Below, piece after piece: positions 1 to 5,131 of a stretch of 5,131 bases of DNA. The notes beneath the pieces are model-generated. The model saw only the letters and a list, made by a program, of their open reading frames with translations. It was not told the origin of the DNA and searched no databases. Source of the DNA: an uncultured Rubritalea sp. (GTDB lineage Bacteria > Verrucomicrobiota > Verrucomicrobiia > Verrucomicrobiales > Akkermansiaceae); the NCBI GenBank assembly GCA_937951395.1, contig CALFBV010000094.1, positions 1 to 5,131 on the forward strand. Reading direction: 5' to 3'. Position 1 is the stretch's first letter, and the number at the start of each line of letters is the position of its first letter. The position numbers and the translations under genes were made by a program.

Positions 1-140
1 CTCATAATAGTTTTAAATGATGCTTCACTGTTACTCAATGTTTCACGAAATGCAACCCCTAGAAGAACAAAGTAAGCCACCAAGAATAAAAAATAGGAAA
101 ATTTAACGTTTTTCTTAAAAAACAATTTGCAATTCACCAC
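1..140 (-). CDS. Possible 5' end of a divergent membrane protein gene (partial)
   Basis: On the minus strand a stop-free frame runs from candidate GTG starts at 140 or 137 (or TTG at 125) off the left window edge, about 46 codons. It begins with a basic stretch ([10 protein letters not shown]) followed by a strongly hydrophobic segment ([18 protein letters not shown]) and a polar continuation ([12 protein letters not shown]). That is the pattern of an N-terminal signal anchor or first transmembrane helix. No family is recognisable from so little. The frame stays open further upstream of the GTG codons, so the start is uncertain, and there is no ribosome binding site to settle it. The strand is T-rich here, which by itself yields Phe/Leu/Tyr codons, so this could be chance. 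If real, it is transcribed divergently from rplS. Confidence 0.35.
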   Translation of the reverse strand, partial: MVNCKLFFKKNVKFSYFLFLVAYFVLLGVAFRETLSNSEASFKTIM

Positions 141-168
141 AAAATCCGATAGCTCTTCGCCCCGCAAC

Positions 169-183
169 TGCACTACGAGTGCA
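169..183 (+). promoter_or_regulatory. Small perfect hairpin in the rplS leader
   Basis: TGCACT-ACG-AGTGCA is a perfect 6-bp inverted repeat with a 3-base loop, lying 31 bases before the rplS ATG. Several bacterial phyla have structured L19 leader RNAs used for autoregulation, so a hairpin at this place is suggestive. It is short, however, and no second helix or conserved leader sequence was recognised. It also explains why the GTG at 179 makes a poor start, since that codon lies inside the stem. Confidence 0.2.
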
Positions 184-214
184 ATTATCTAAAAATTTCA
201 ATACAGACAATCCG

Positions 215-559
215 ATGAACATCATCAACAAAATCGAGCAAGAGCAGCTCAAAGACGACGTAACAGACTTCAACGTAGGTGACACAGTAAAAGTGCACAC
301 ACGCGTTATTGAGGGTGGCAAGGAGCGCATCCAGCTTTTCCAAGGACTCTGCATCGGCCGTAAAGGCTCAGGAGTAAACGCAGCATTTACTATCCGTAAG
401 ATTTCTTACGGTGAAGGTGTAGAGCGCGTATTCCCAGTGCACACACCACGCATCGCTAAGATCGAAGTGATGGCTCGCGGTAAAGTCCGCAGAGCTAAGC
501 TCAACTATCTCCGTGACCGTGTTGGCAAGAGCGCTCTCAAGGTAAAGGCAGTTGGATAA
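215..559 (+). CDS. rplS: 50S ribosomal protein L19
   Basis: A 114-residue protein, the normal length for bacterial L19, a large-subunit protein at the 30S-50S interface. The family pattern is clear along its whole length: the N-terminal helix with [20 protein letters not shown], the central [18 protein letters not shown] strand region, the [18 protein letters not shown] block, and the C-terminal basic signature [13 protein letters not shown] near residues 91-103. The ATG at 215 is preferred because [11 protein letters not shown] matches the family N-terminus. A GTG at 179 would add twelve residues not usual for L19. No Shine-Dalgarno sequence precedes either codon. In many bacteria rplS closes the rpsP-rimM-trmD operon; here nothing like trmD lies directly upstream, and a strong terminator follows 47 bases after the stop. 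The gene therefore appears to be transcribed alone. Confidence 0.97.
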   Translation: MNIINKIEQEQLKDDVTDFNVGDTVKVHTRVIEGGKERIQLFQGLCIGRKGSGVNAAFTIRKISYGEGVERVFPVHTPRIAKIEVMARGKVRRAKLNYLRDRVGKSALKVKAVG

Positions 560-606
560 TTCCACTACTGTTTACCACTAAAGTTTTTTCATAGTATATT
601 CATACA

Positions 607-639
607 ATCGGCCACTCATCGTAGTGGTCGATTTTTTTT
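607..639 (+). terminator. Rho-independent terminator of rplS
   Basis: Two 10-base arms, ATCGGCCACT (607-616) and AGTGGTCGAT (623-632), pair completely with a single G-U wobble around a 6-base loop. A run of eight T residues (632-639) follows directly. It lies 47 bases after the rplS stop and 69 bases before the next gene, so it should separate the ribosomal protein transcript from the downstream pair. There is no matching A-run on the 5' side, so I read it as acting on the plus strand only. Confidence 0.92.
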
Positions 640-651
640 GCGCCCCCTGAC

Positions 652-711
652 ATGAATATCAAAATCCTGCTGTTCATCGAGCTGGATTATGGTAATTTTT
701 TTCAAACATGA
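652..711 (+). CDS. Possible 19-residue leader peptide
   Basis: An ATG at 652 opens a 19-codon frame, MNIKILLFIELDYGNFFQT, whose TGA stop (709-711) overlaps the ATG of the next gene (708-710) as ATGA. Such four-base overlaps are a classic sign of translational coupling. The frame fills most of the gap between the rplS terminator and the 708 gene. Against it, there is no ribosome binding site, the peptide resembles nothing I know, and a frame this short is easily found by chance. Confidence 0.2.
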   Translation: MNIKILLFIELDYGNFFQT

Positions 712-1586
712 GGATCCCTTGGTATATCTACACCCCACTCGGCTTACTCGTCACTCTTCTGACGCTGTATATCTGTGTCAAAGATAACGACCTAGTCACC
801 CCACCGAGCCCTGAGGTGACAGCTGAGTCACTAAGCCAATGGAGAAAGGATAATCCTAGTTTAAAGAACACAGAACTCACCATTACACCTACTAAACCTG
901 TAGACATAAAAGCTAAGCCCGCTCCAGTTGCGCTCAAGCCTAAACAAACCAAGTCCACACCAGTGGTGGAAATACCAGAGATATCCCCTGCCCTCAGCTC
1001 ATTAGTGCAGCAGAATCTCACCACAGTTCAGCTCACCTCTTATGCTGAGCATATGCTGAAGAATCATAAACCGCAGCTCGCACGCATCGCCTACGAGCGT
1101 ATTATAGACTGCGCTAAGGACGCTAACGAGGATGACCGCAGGCAATCTGCCACCGCTATTGCCAAGCTAGCTAACCAAACTCCGCTGTGGAATCCAGATC
1201 CATCTACGCGCAAAAAAATCACCCTTAACCTCACCATTAACGAGGAATACATGACTGATCTCAAACCGCAACTTGAGCAACTTCAGGAAACTATTTTCAA
1301 CGCCTCCGATGGCAACGTAAACGCCAGCATAAAACTTACCCCTAGACCTAACTCGGCACAGCTTTGCGAGCTTAGCATAGGAAATAGCGCACCTATCAGA
1401 TTCAGAATTAATAGCAAGAAAGACGTCAGTAGCAGAATTCACGCAGCCCTCTACTTTGCCGTTAGAAACAGGAGTAACGAATCTCAAAAACTCATCTCTA
1501 TACCTGAACTACCTAAAGACATTCCCTCCAAACAAGCACTACAGACCTACATTACCCGCCTTGCATGGGTGAATGCAGCTCATTAA
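708..1586 (+). CDS. Membrane-anchored protein of unknown function
   Basis: A 292-residue protein that I do not recognise. Residues 6-24 (YIYTPLGLLVTLLTLYICV) form one hydrophobic segment after a short basic N-terminus, with no cleavage site or lipobox, so it is probably a signal anchor with the rest outside the cytoplasmic membrane. Residues 58-93 are a Pro/Lys-rich linker of the kind that spans periplasm or separates domains. Residues 95-157 look helical, and YAEHMLKNHKPQLARIAYERI resembles a TPR-like helical hairpin. From about 168 to 254 strands and helices alternate, and the protein ends in a helix rich in Ala and Trp. The ATG at 708 follows a T-rich stretch (695-702) without a Shine-Dalgarno sequence. 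The M16 peptidase gene begins 17 bases after the stop, so the two are probably one transcript. A role as partner, adaptor or substrate of that peptidase is only inference from position. Confidence 0.85.
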   Translation: MRIPWYIYTPLGLLVTLLTLYICVKDNDLVTPPSPEVTAESLSQWRKDNPSLKNTELTITPTKPVDIKAKPAPVALKPKQTKSTPVVEIPEISPALSSLVQQNLTTVQLTSYAEHMLKNHKPQLARIAYERIIDCAKDANEDDRRQSATAIAKLANQTPLWNPDPSTRKKITLNLTINEEYMTDLKPQLEQLQETIFNASDGNVNASIKLTPRPNSAQLCELSIGNSAPIRFRINSKKDVSSRIHAALYFAVRNRSNESQKLISIPELPKDIPSKQALQTYITRLAWVNAAH

Positions 1587-1603
1587 TTCCCCTAACAGAT
1601 TTT

Positions 1604-4117
1604 ATGAAATTTCCTAACACAGCAGCCACCCTGCACACTCTCGACAATGGTCTACGCGTCATCCTAGATCCAGACTCTTCCGCACCGGTCATTTCCACTC
1701 AGATCTGGGTAGAGACTGGGAGCATACATGAAGGAGACCTTATGGGCGCTGGACTCTCGCATTTGTTAGAGCACATGGTCTTTAAGGGGACTAAGTCATT
1801 TACCGGAGAAGAACTCTCGCAGACCGTCCAGGCTGCTGGCGGACAGTGGAATGCTTACACTACGTTTGACCGCACCGTTTACTACATAGATGGCCCAGCT
1901 GAAAGCGCTGAAGTCTTCCTGAAGTCTCTAACTGAAATGGTTTTTCTACCTACATTTCCAGAAGATGAATATGAGAAGGAGAAGGATGTCATACGTAGAG
2001 AAATAGACATGGGGCTAGATGATGCGGATAATGCGGCGAGCCGCCTACTCTTCTCTACCGCACTTGCGGATGATGGCAGGTCACAGCCAGTCATCGGGCA
2101 TTTAGAGCTTTTTAATCTCGTCACTCATGCCGACATGGTGAGCTATCATCGTGATCGCTACACCACAGAAAACGCCTTCGTCTCCATCTCTGGAGACTTT
2201 GACACTGAAGAAATGTTAGAGACACTCAACACTCTAACAAAAGAAATCAATCGATCATTCACCAAGCCCTCTAATCCAGCATGCGAACCTAAACAACTAG
2301 GCTCACGTAAGGCCAGCGATACCTTTTCCATCCCATCCACAAAGCTCAATATGTCATGGCAAACAGTGGGACTAGATCATCCAGACTCTCCTGCTCTGGA
2401 CCTACTCTCTACTATTCTTGGCGGAGGTAGATCATCTAGGCTCTATCAGGCTATCCGTGAGAAGAAAAACCTATGCCATCACATCGGCACATGGAGCTGG
2501 ATCACACAGCAGAGCCCTGGGCTATTCTGCGTGAGCGCGGAGGCGGATGAGGAACAAATTCCCACACTACAAAAAGCGATCCATGATGAGATAGAAACAC
2601 TCAGTCACGCACAGCTAGAGGCAGAGCTAAACAAGGCGAAGCGCATGTGCCTCTCATCCCAGTTCGCCACGCTCACCACAGCATCTGGCAGAGCATCTGA
2701 TCTTGCATCAAACTGGAACGAAACCAGAAACCTCAACTACACGAGCGACTACCTCAAACGCATCAACGAAGTCAACGAAGTAGACATCCGCCGCGTCTGC
2801 ATTCAGTATCTGTTAGATGAATCTATCCTGACGACTACTACCTTAAATCCGCTCAAGGAGAAAAAACTTACCTCTAGTAAAGCGAAGAAATCCACCGAGC
2901 GCGACATCACCTCACACACGCTCTCAAATGGTCTCACATTATTGCTCTGCCCAGATCACCGCACACCTACCGTCTCCATCCAGTCCGCGATCCGCGCAGG
3001 AATGCCTAGCGAAACTCCTACCTCGGCTGGTATCTCCACCTTACTTTCCACCCTTCTCACTAAAGGCACCACATCACGCACAGGAGAAGAAATAGCCACC
3101 ACACTTGAGTCACTCGGCGCAGGAATTTCTGCCTCTGGCGGGAATAACACCTCACTCGTCTCTGGCTCCTGCCTCACTCCTGACTTGGAAACTGTGTTAG
3201 AAGTCTTCGCAGAGACCTTTAGCGCACCTGCACTGCATCAGGAAAACATCGACCATGAGCGGAACACCCAGCTCACCGCTCTCAAGGAACAGGATGAAGA
3301 ACCTGTCAGCCTAGCACTACGCACGCTAAAGGAATCTCTCTACTCTAACAGCGGCTACGGGATCAACAGACTAGGCTCGGAGGAATCTCTCACAGACATC
3401 ACACGACTCGGTCTCCACGCTCACCATGCGCTTCATTACAATGGCTCTAACAGCGCAGTCTCCATCTTCGGTGACATTGATAAAGACAGCATCATCGACC
3501 TCGCAGAGAAACACCTTTCCGTCATTCCTACTGGGGAAAAATTCCTCTACCCTGAGCAGAAAATTTCTCCCGGGACAGAGACCAACCTCACACTAGATAA
3601 ACAACAAGCCATCCTCACCCTAGGCTATCAAGGCTCCGCAGTAGGCGATAAACACCAATACGCGCTGGATCTCATCCACGCATGGTGCGCAGACATGGCA
3701 GGCCCGCTATTCACCCGTATCCGCGAGGAACTAGGCCTAGCATACTTCTGCTCAGCCACTCAGTTCCACGGGACGAATTCTGGCTTCTTCGGGTTCTACC
3801 TAGGAACTTCACCAGAGCAGCTAGACCTCGCCCGCACCGAGCTCATCAACACTATCGACAACATCGCCAGCAGCGGCATTCCTGATGATACTCTAAAAAA
3901 TGTGAAGACCTCATGGCTAGCCAAGCAAGCTCTCGCTAATCAGAGCAGCGGCATGATGGCTCAGCTCTGCGCGATCGACACTGCACTCGGCCTCTCACCA
4001 CTCCACCACCGCCAAACCGCCGAGCACATCAAGGCCGTGACTACTACGGAGATCAAAGCCGCCGCTGAACATTTCTTCGGAAATCAAAAGCCTACGATCG
4101 TTACCGTTAGACCTTAA
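1604..4117 (+). CDS. M16 family zinc metallopeptidase, two fused M16 halves
   Basis: An 837-residue pitrilysin/insulinase-type (M16) protein. The first half carries the inverted zinc motif HLLEH: His53 and His57 as ligands, Glu56 as the catalytic base, and Glu133 (in VIRREID) as the third ligand at the expected spacing. The second half starts near residue 432 (SHTLSNGLTLLL) and repeats the fold, but the zinc motif is lost (STLLS in the SAGISTLLS segment), so it should be the non-catalytic half that closes the substrate chamber. Arg707 and Tyr714 in IREELGLAY match the R-x6-Y pair that binds substrate in insulysin. In the first half the equivalent is IREKKNLCH, with His in the Tyr place. M16 enzymes degrade or trim unfolded peptides of limited size. 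No signal peptide is present, so it is probably cytoplasmic. The ATG at 1604 is preferred because MKFPNTAATLHTLDNGLRV fits family starts. An upstream ATG at 1565 would overlap the preceding gene by 22 bases and add 13 non-homologous residues. The substrate is unknown. Confidence 0.95.
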   Translation: MKFPNTAATLHTLDNGLRVILDPDSSAPVISTQIWVETGSIHEGDLMGAGLSHLLEHMVFKGTKSFTGEELSQTVQAAGGQWNAYTTFDRTVYYIDGPAESAEVFLKSLTEMVFLPTFPEDEYEKEKDVIRREIDMGLDDADNAASRLLFSTALADDGRSQPVIGHLELFNLVTHADMVSYHRDRYTTENAFVSISGDFDTEEMLETLNTLTKEINRSFTKPSNPACEPKQLGSRKASDTFSIPSTKLNMSWQTVGLDHPDSPALDLLSTILGGGRSSRLYQAIREKKNLCHHIGTWSWITQQSPGLFCVSAEADEEQIPTLQKAIHDEIETLSHAQLEAELNKAKRMCLSSQFATLTTASGRASDLASNWNETRNLNYTSDYLKRINEVNEVDIRRVCIQYLLDESILTTTTLNPLKEKKLTSSKAKKSTERDITSHTLSNGLTLLLCPDHRTPTVSIQSAIRAGMPSETPTSAGISTLLSTLLTKGTTSRTGEEIATTLESLGAGISASGGNNTSLVSGSCLTPDLETVLEVFAETFSAPALHQENIDHERNTQLTALKEQDEEPVSLALRTLKESLYSNSGYGINRLGSEESLTDITRLGLHAHHALHYNGSNSAVSIFGDIDKDSIIDLAEKHLSVIPTGEKFLYPEQKISPGTETNLTLDKQQAILTLGYQGSAVGDKHQYALDLIHAWCADMAGPLFTRIREELGLAYFCSATQFHGTNSGFFGFYLGTSPEQLDLARTELINTIDNIASSGIPDDTLKNVKTSWLAKQALANQSSGMMAQLCAIDTALGLSPLHHRQTAEHIKAVTTTEIKAAAEHFFGNQKPTIVTVRP

Positions 4118-4212
4118 ACTTTTTTAGTGTATACCAAGTGAGCCATTCAAGCGTTTAGGCGCCTGCGGCACATCATCGGCAGGGCTAACTCGTCTTGGAT
4201 AGTTAGACTGGA

Positions 4213-4377
4213 ATGATAGCAATACAAGATAGTGAGAGTAGTAAGCTAAGAGAAAGACGCATACGGGCCTACGCAACGATGACTAAGGCAGCTAATCTTG
4301 CTATCTTGTATGGTTTCTTCTTAAACAGCTCTGCTGCAAACCCAAATAATCAAATTCAAACCATCAATCCAATATAA
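4213..4377 (+). CDS. Doubtful small open frame, 54 residues
   Basis: A frame with ATG at 4213 and TAA at 4375-4377 encodes 54 residues. It has a basic first part (KLRERRIRAYATMTK), then a hydrophobic stretch (AANLAILYGFFL) and an Asn-rich tail (NPNNQIQTINPI). From the internal Met at 4279 (residue 23) it looks rather like a short signal peptide ending near SSAA. There is no ribosome binding site and no recognisable family, and it lies in a gap that also contains inverted repeats. A chance frame is the more likely explanation. It is recorded because it covers most of the otherwise empty region. Confidence 0.2.
   Translation: MIAIQDSESSKLRERRIRAYATMTKAANLAILYGFFLNSSAANPNNQIQTINPI
4215..4311. 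repeat. Inverted repeat with alternative pairing
   Basis: ATACAAGATAG (4222-4232) is repeated exactly inverted as CTATCTTGTAT (4301-4311), 68 bases apart. An adjacent GATAGCAA (4215-4222) is also inverted as TTGCTATC (4298-4305). The two right-hand copies share CTATC, so the two pairings exclude each other. TGGTTTCTTCTT follows the right arm, which is pyrimidine-rich but not a clean terminator tail. Possible readings are the ends of a small decayed element, a switchable RNA structure, or a long stem that helps end transcription. Confidence 0.45.
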
Positions 4378-4391
4378 CTATGAAGATGGCA

Positions 4392-4985
4392 CTAACCCTC
4401 CAATAGCTCACCATTTGCATAGGCTTCTATGAGTGCGTCTAAGGCATCGATCTGCTGCTGGATCTTACGGCCAACTCCTGTATCTTTGACTAGTCTAGGG
4501 CTGGTGTGATGAAGAATATCACGCATAGTGGGGATAATGTCCTCTCCTGTTCTGACCACGGATACAGGGTCCCTAAATCCATGATGTTCTGCTAGCTGGA
4601 CGCCATCTGAGCTGAGGATGAGCGTGTATCCTCGGTCTCCATAGGCCTCTGAAAATGCACCATCTATGGTCACAGCATTTCCACCACGCTTCACAGGATC
4701 TTCTCCCCTTTCTACTTTAACTGGCACATGACCGTTCACGATGAGACCCTGCTCAGGCACGCCCATTTGCTGGCACACCTGATCACAGAAATCTTTATCG
4801 TTGAGCTTCTCAAACCATGGGTTACGGATCTCCTTGTGAGTTGCTTTATCCTCCACAAAATAAGTCTCAAATGTAGCCATTTTGTCTTTACCGAATAATG
4901 GCGAGACAGGTCCCACCCAAAGGTAATAGAGCCAATCTTTATCATTTATATCTGCGCTTGAGCCTTTACGAAAGGCACGTTTGAT
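4392..4985 (-). pseudogene. fbp: Class III fructose-1,6-bisphosphatase, C-terminal fragment
   Basis: The minus strand encodes about 197 residues that match the C-terminal third of class III (Firmicutes-type) FBPase, which hydrolyses fructose 1,6-bisphosphate to fructose 6-phosphate in gluconeogenesis. Recognisable blocks in order are RAFRKGSSADINDKDW, YYLWVGPVSPLFGKDKMATF, ETYFVEDKATHKE, the metallophosphoesterase-type INGHVPVK-like block (VNGHVPVK), VIDGAFSEAYG, and a C-terminal helix ending in ELLEG. Full-length enzymes are about 640-670 residues and carry HxD, GDxxDRG and GNHD metal motifs in the N-terminal part, all missing here. Reading upstream, homology ends at RAF and the frame meets a TAA at 4986-4988, directly beside a probable IS end. 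The GTG at 4914-4916 lies inside the conserved YLWVGP block and is not a plausible native start. I therefore read this as a broken gene whose 5' part should lie beyond the right edge. The remaining fragment cannot be an active phosphatase. Confidence 0.85.
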
Positions 4986-5000
4986 TACTTTAATAAAGAA

Positions 5001-5023
5001 CCCCGCCGCAAGCGGACGGGGTA
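5001..5023 (-). repeat. Subterminal hairpin with one bulged base
   Basis: On the minus strand ACCCCG and CGGGGT form the lower stem and CCGC/GCGG the upper stem, with a single unpaired T in the 5' arm. The potential is ten pairs with a very tight loop, so the top pair is probably open. The TTCTTTATT that follows on the minus strand could also make it a terminator for the transposase. A bulged T in the stem is a known recognition feature of IS608-type TnpA hairpins. The position, just after a probable Y1 transposase stop, favours the IS-end reading, and both roles are compatible. Confidence 0.6.
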
Positions 5024-5025
5024 TT

Positions 5026-5131
5026 TAGAATAGCGTAAGCTGGTGATCTTTATGAAGCTCTTGATATTCTCCACCCTGATTCTTTACATACTTCGCAATC
5101 ATCCCTTCATCTCCATGCTTTCCTACACTAC
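5026..5131 (-). CDS. tnpA: Probable IS200/IS605 Y1 transposase, C-terminal fragment
   Basis: The last 34 residues of a minus-strand gene that enters from the right edge: SVGKHGDEGMIAKYVKNQ, then GGEYQELHKDHQLTLF and a TAA. The KYVKNQ helix has the Tyr and the Gln four residues later, as in the catalytic helix of Y1 HUH transposases, where the Tyr attacks DNA. The SVG strand before it and the QLTLF-like tail are also typical. The HUH motif would lie outside the window. Identification rests on this short tail plus the adjacent hairpin, so it is a reasoned guess. My base-by-base reading near the stop could be off by one position; a one-base difference would let the frame run on to the TAA at 4986-4988. 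Confidence 0.55.

Larger units (their letters stand above)
4118..4391. other. Structured convergent intergenic region
   Basis: This 274-bp gap lies between two genes that converge on it. After the M16 stop there is a T6 run (4120-4125) without a proper hairpin before it. Further on are an 8-bp palindrome AGGCGCCT (4157-4164), a CCTGC/GCAGG stem with a 12-base loop (4162-4166 with 4179-4183), a CTAACT/AGTTAG stem with a 10-base loop (4185-4190 with 4201-4206), and a longer inverted repeat listed separately. None has a good T-tail, so I cannot name a classical terminator for either gene. It may hold an unlabelled small RNA or a decayed element. I recognise no known RNA family. Confidence 0.4.
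4982..5131 (-). mobile_element. Right end of a probable IS200/IS605-family element (partial)
   Basis: Read on the minus strand, a transposase 3' end is followed at once by a GC-rich imperfect palindrome (5001-5023), then about 18 bases, then TCAA (4985-4982), beyond which FBPase coding sequence resumes. IS200/IS605 elements have no terminal inverted repeats. They end in subterminal hairpins, often with one unpaired base, and are cleaved a short way 3' of the right hairpin. In IS608 the right cleavage site is TCAA. The arrangement fits that plan, but the exact boundary is inferred from where FBPase homology stops. The left end lies outside the window, so element size and the presence of tnpB are unknown. 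Confidence 0.55.

Noticed and set aside
1..75. Plus-strand open frame ending in TAA at 73-75, possible tail of an upstream gene
   Set aside because: It is only 24 codons with no recognisable pattern, and it is antisense to the more protein-like minus-strand frame.
127..154. TTGCAA-16-ATAGCT as a promoter for rplS
   Set aside because: The -10 match is poor and the sigma factor preferences of this organism are unknown.
179..214. Upstream GTG start for rplS at 179
   Set aside because: It adds twelve residues not seen in L19 proteins and lies inside a hairpin stem; the ATG at 215 matches the family N-terminus.
571..600. Promoter-like pair TTTACC and TATATT with an 18-base spacer
   Set aside because: Transcription from it would start right at the rplS terminator and stop at once, and the area is simply A+T-rich.
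728..1487. Two minus-strand open frames (728-1024 and 1167-1487)
   Set aside because: They are antisense to the 708-1586 gene, with no family resemblance and no start signals.
1565..1603. Upstream ATG at 1565 for the M16 peptidase
   Set aside because: It overlaps the preceding gene by 22 bases and adds 13 residues without M16 similarity; the ATG at 1604 fits better.
3682..3885. Plus-strand 67-codon frame inside the M16 gene
   Set aside because: It lies in another frame of a conserved M16 region, with an Arg/His/Pro-rich composition typical of a shadow frame.
4914..4916. GTG as a true start of a short 174-residue protein
   Set aside because: It falls in the middle of the conserved YLWVGPVSPLFGK block, and FBPase-like residues continue upstream of it.
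4736..4945. Minus-strand 69-codon frame overlapping fbp
   Set aside because: It covers the conserved FBPase block in a different frame; the FBPase frame has clear homology.

Overview
This looks like ordinary bacterial chromosome of moderate G+C. The only strongly recognisable genes are ribosomal protein L19 (rplS), a two-copy M16 zinc metallopeptidase, and the C-terminal third of a class III fructose-1,6-bisphosphatase. No start codon here has a convincing Shine-Dalgarno sequence. The weak Shine-Dalgarno usage, the ~840-residue fused M16 protein and the class III FBPase fit a PVC or Bacteroidetes-like organism. My best guess is Verrucomicrobiota, by inference only; no 16S or other decisive marker is present.

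Layout, left to right. (1) At 1-140 a minus-strand frame with one likely membrane segment runs off the left edge, possibly the start of a divergent gene. (2) rplS (215-559) stands alone, without trmD in front of it, and is closed by a textbook intrinsic terminator (607-639). (3) A pair of co-directional genes follows: a membrane-anchored protein of unknown function (708-1586) and, 17 bases later, the M16 peptidase (1604-4117). A 19-codon frame at 652-711 overlaps the first start codon in an ATGA arrangement. (4) A 274-bp convergent gap (4118-4391) holds several inverted repeats and one doubtful 54-residue frame. (5) On the minus strand, the 3' end of fbp (4392 to about 4982) abuts what looks like the right end of an IS200/IS605-family element. 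That end consists of a GC-rich hairpin with one bulged base and the last residues of a probable Y1 transposase, which runs off the right edge.

The most notable observation is the junction near 4982. The class III FBPase reading frame loses its homology there and meets a stop codon, right beside the transposase 3' end and hairpin. This suggests a single-strand-type insertion sequence has cut the gluconeogenic fbp gene. I see no CRISPR array, tRNA, rRNA or clearly novel multi-gene system. The 708-4117 pair, an unknown anchored protein coupled to a peptidase, is the only functional unit of unknown purpose.
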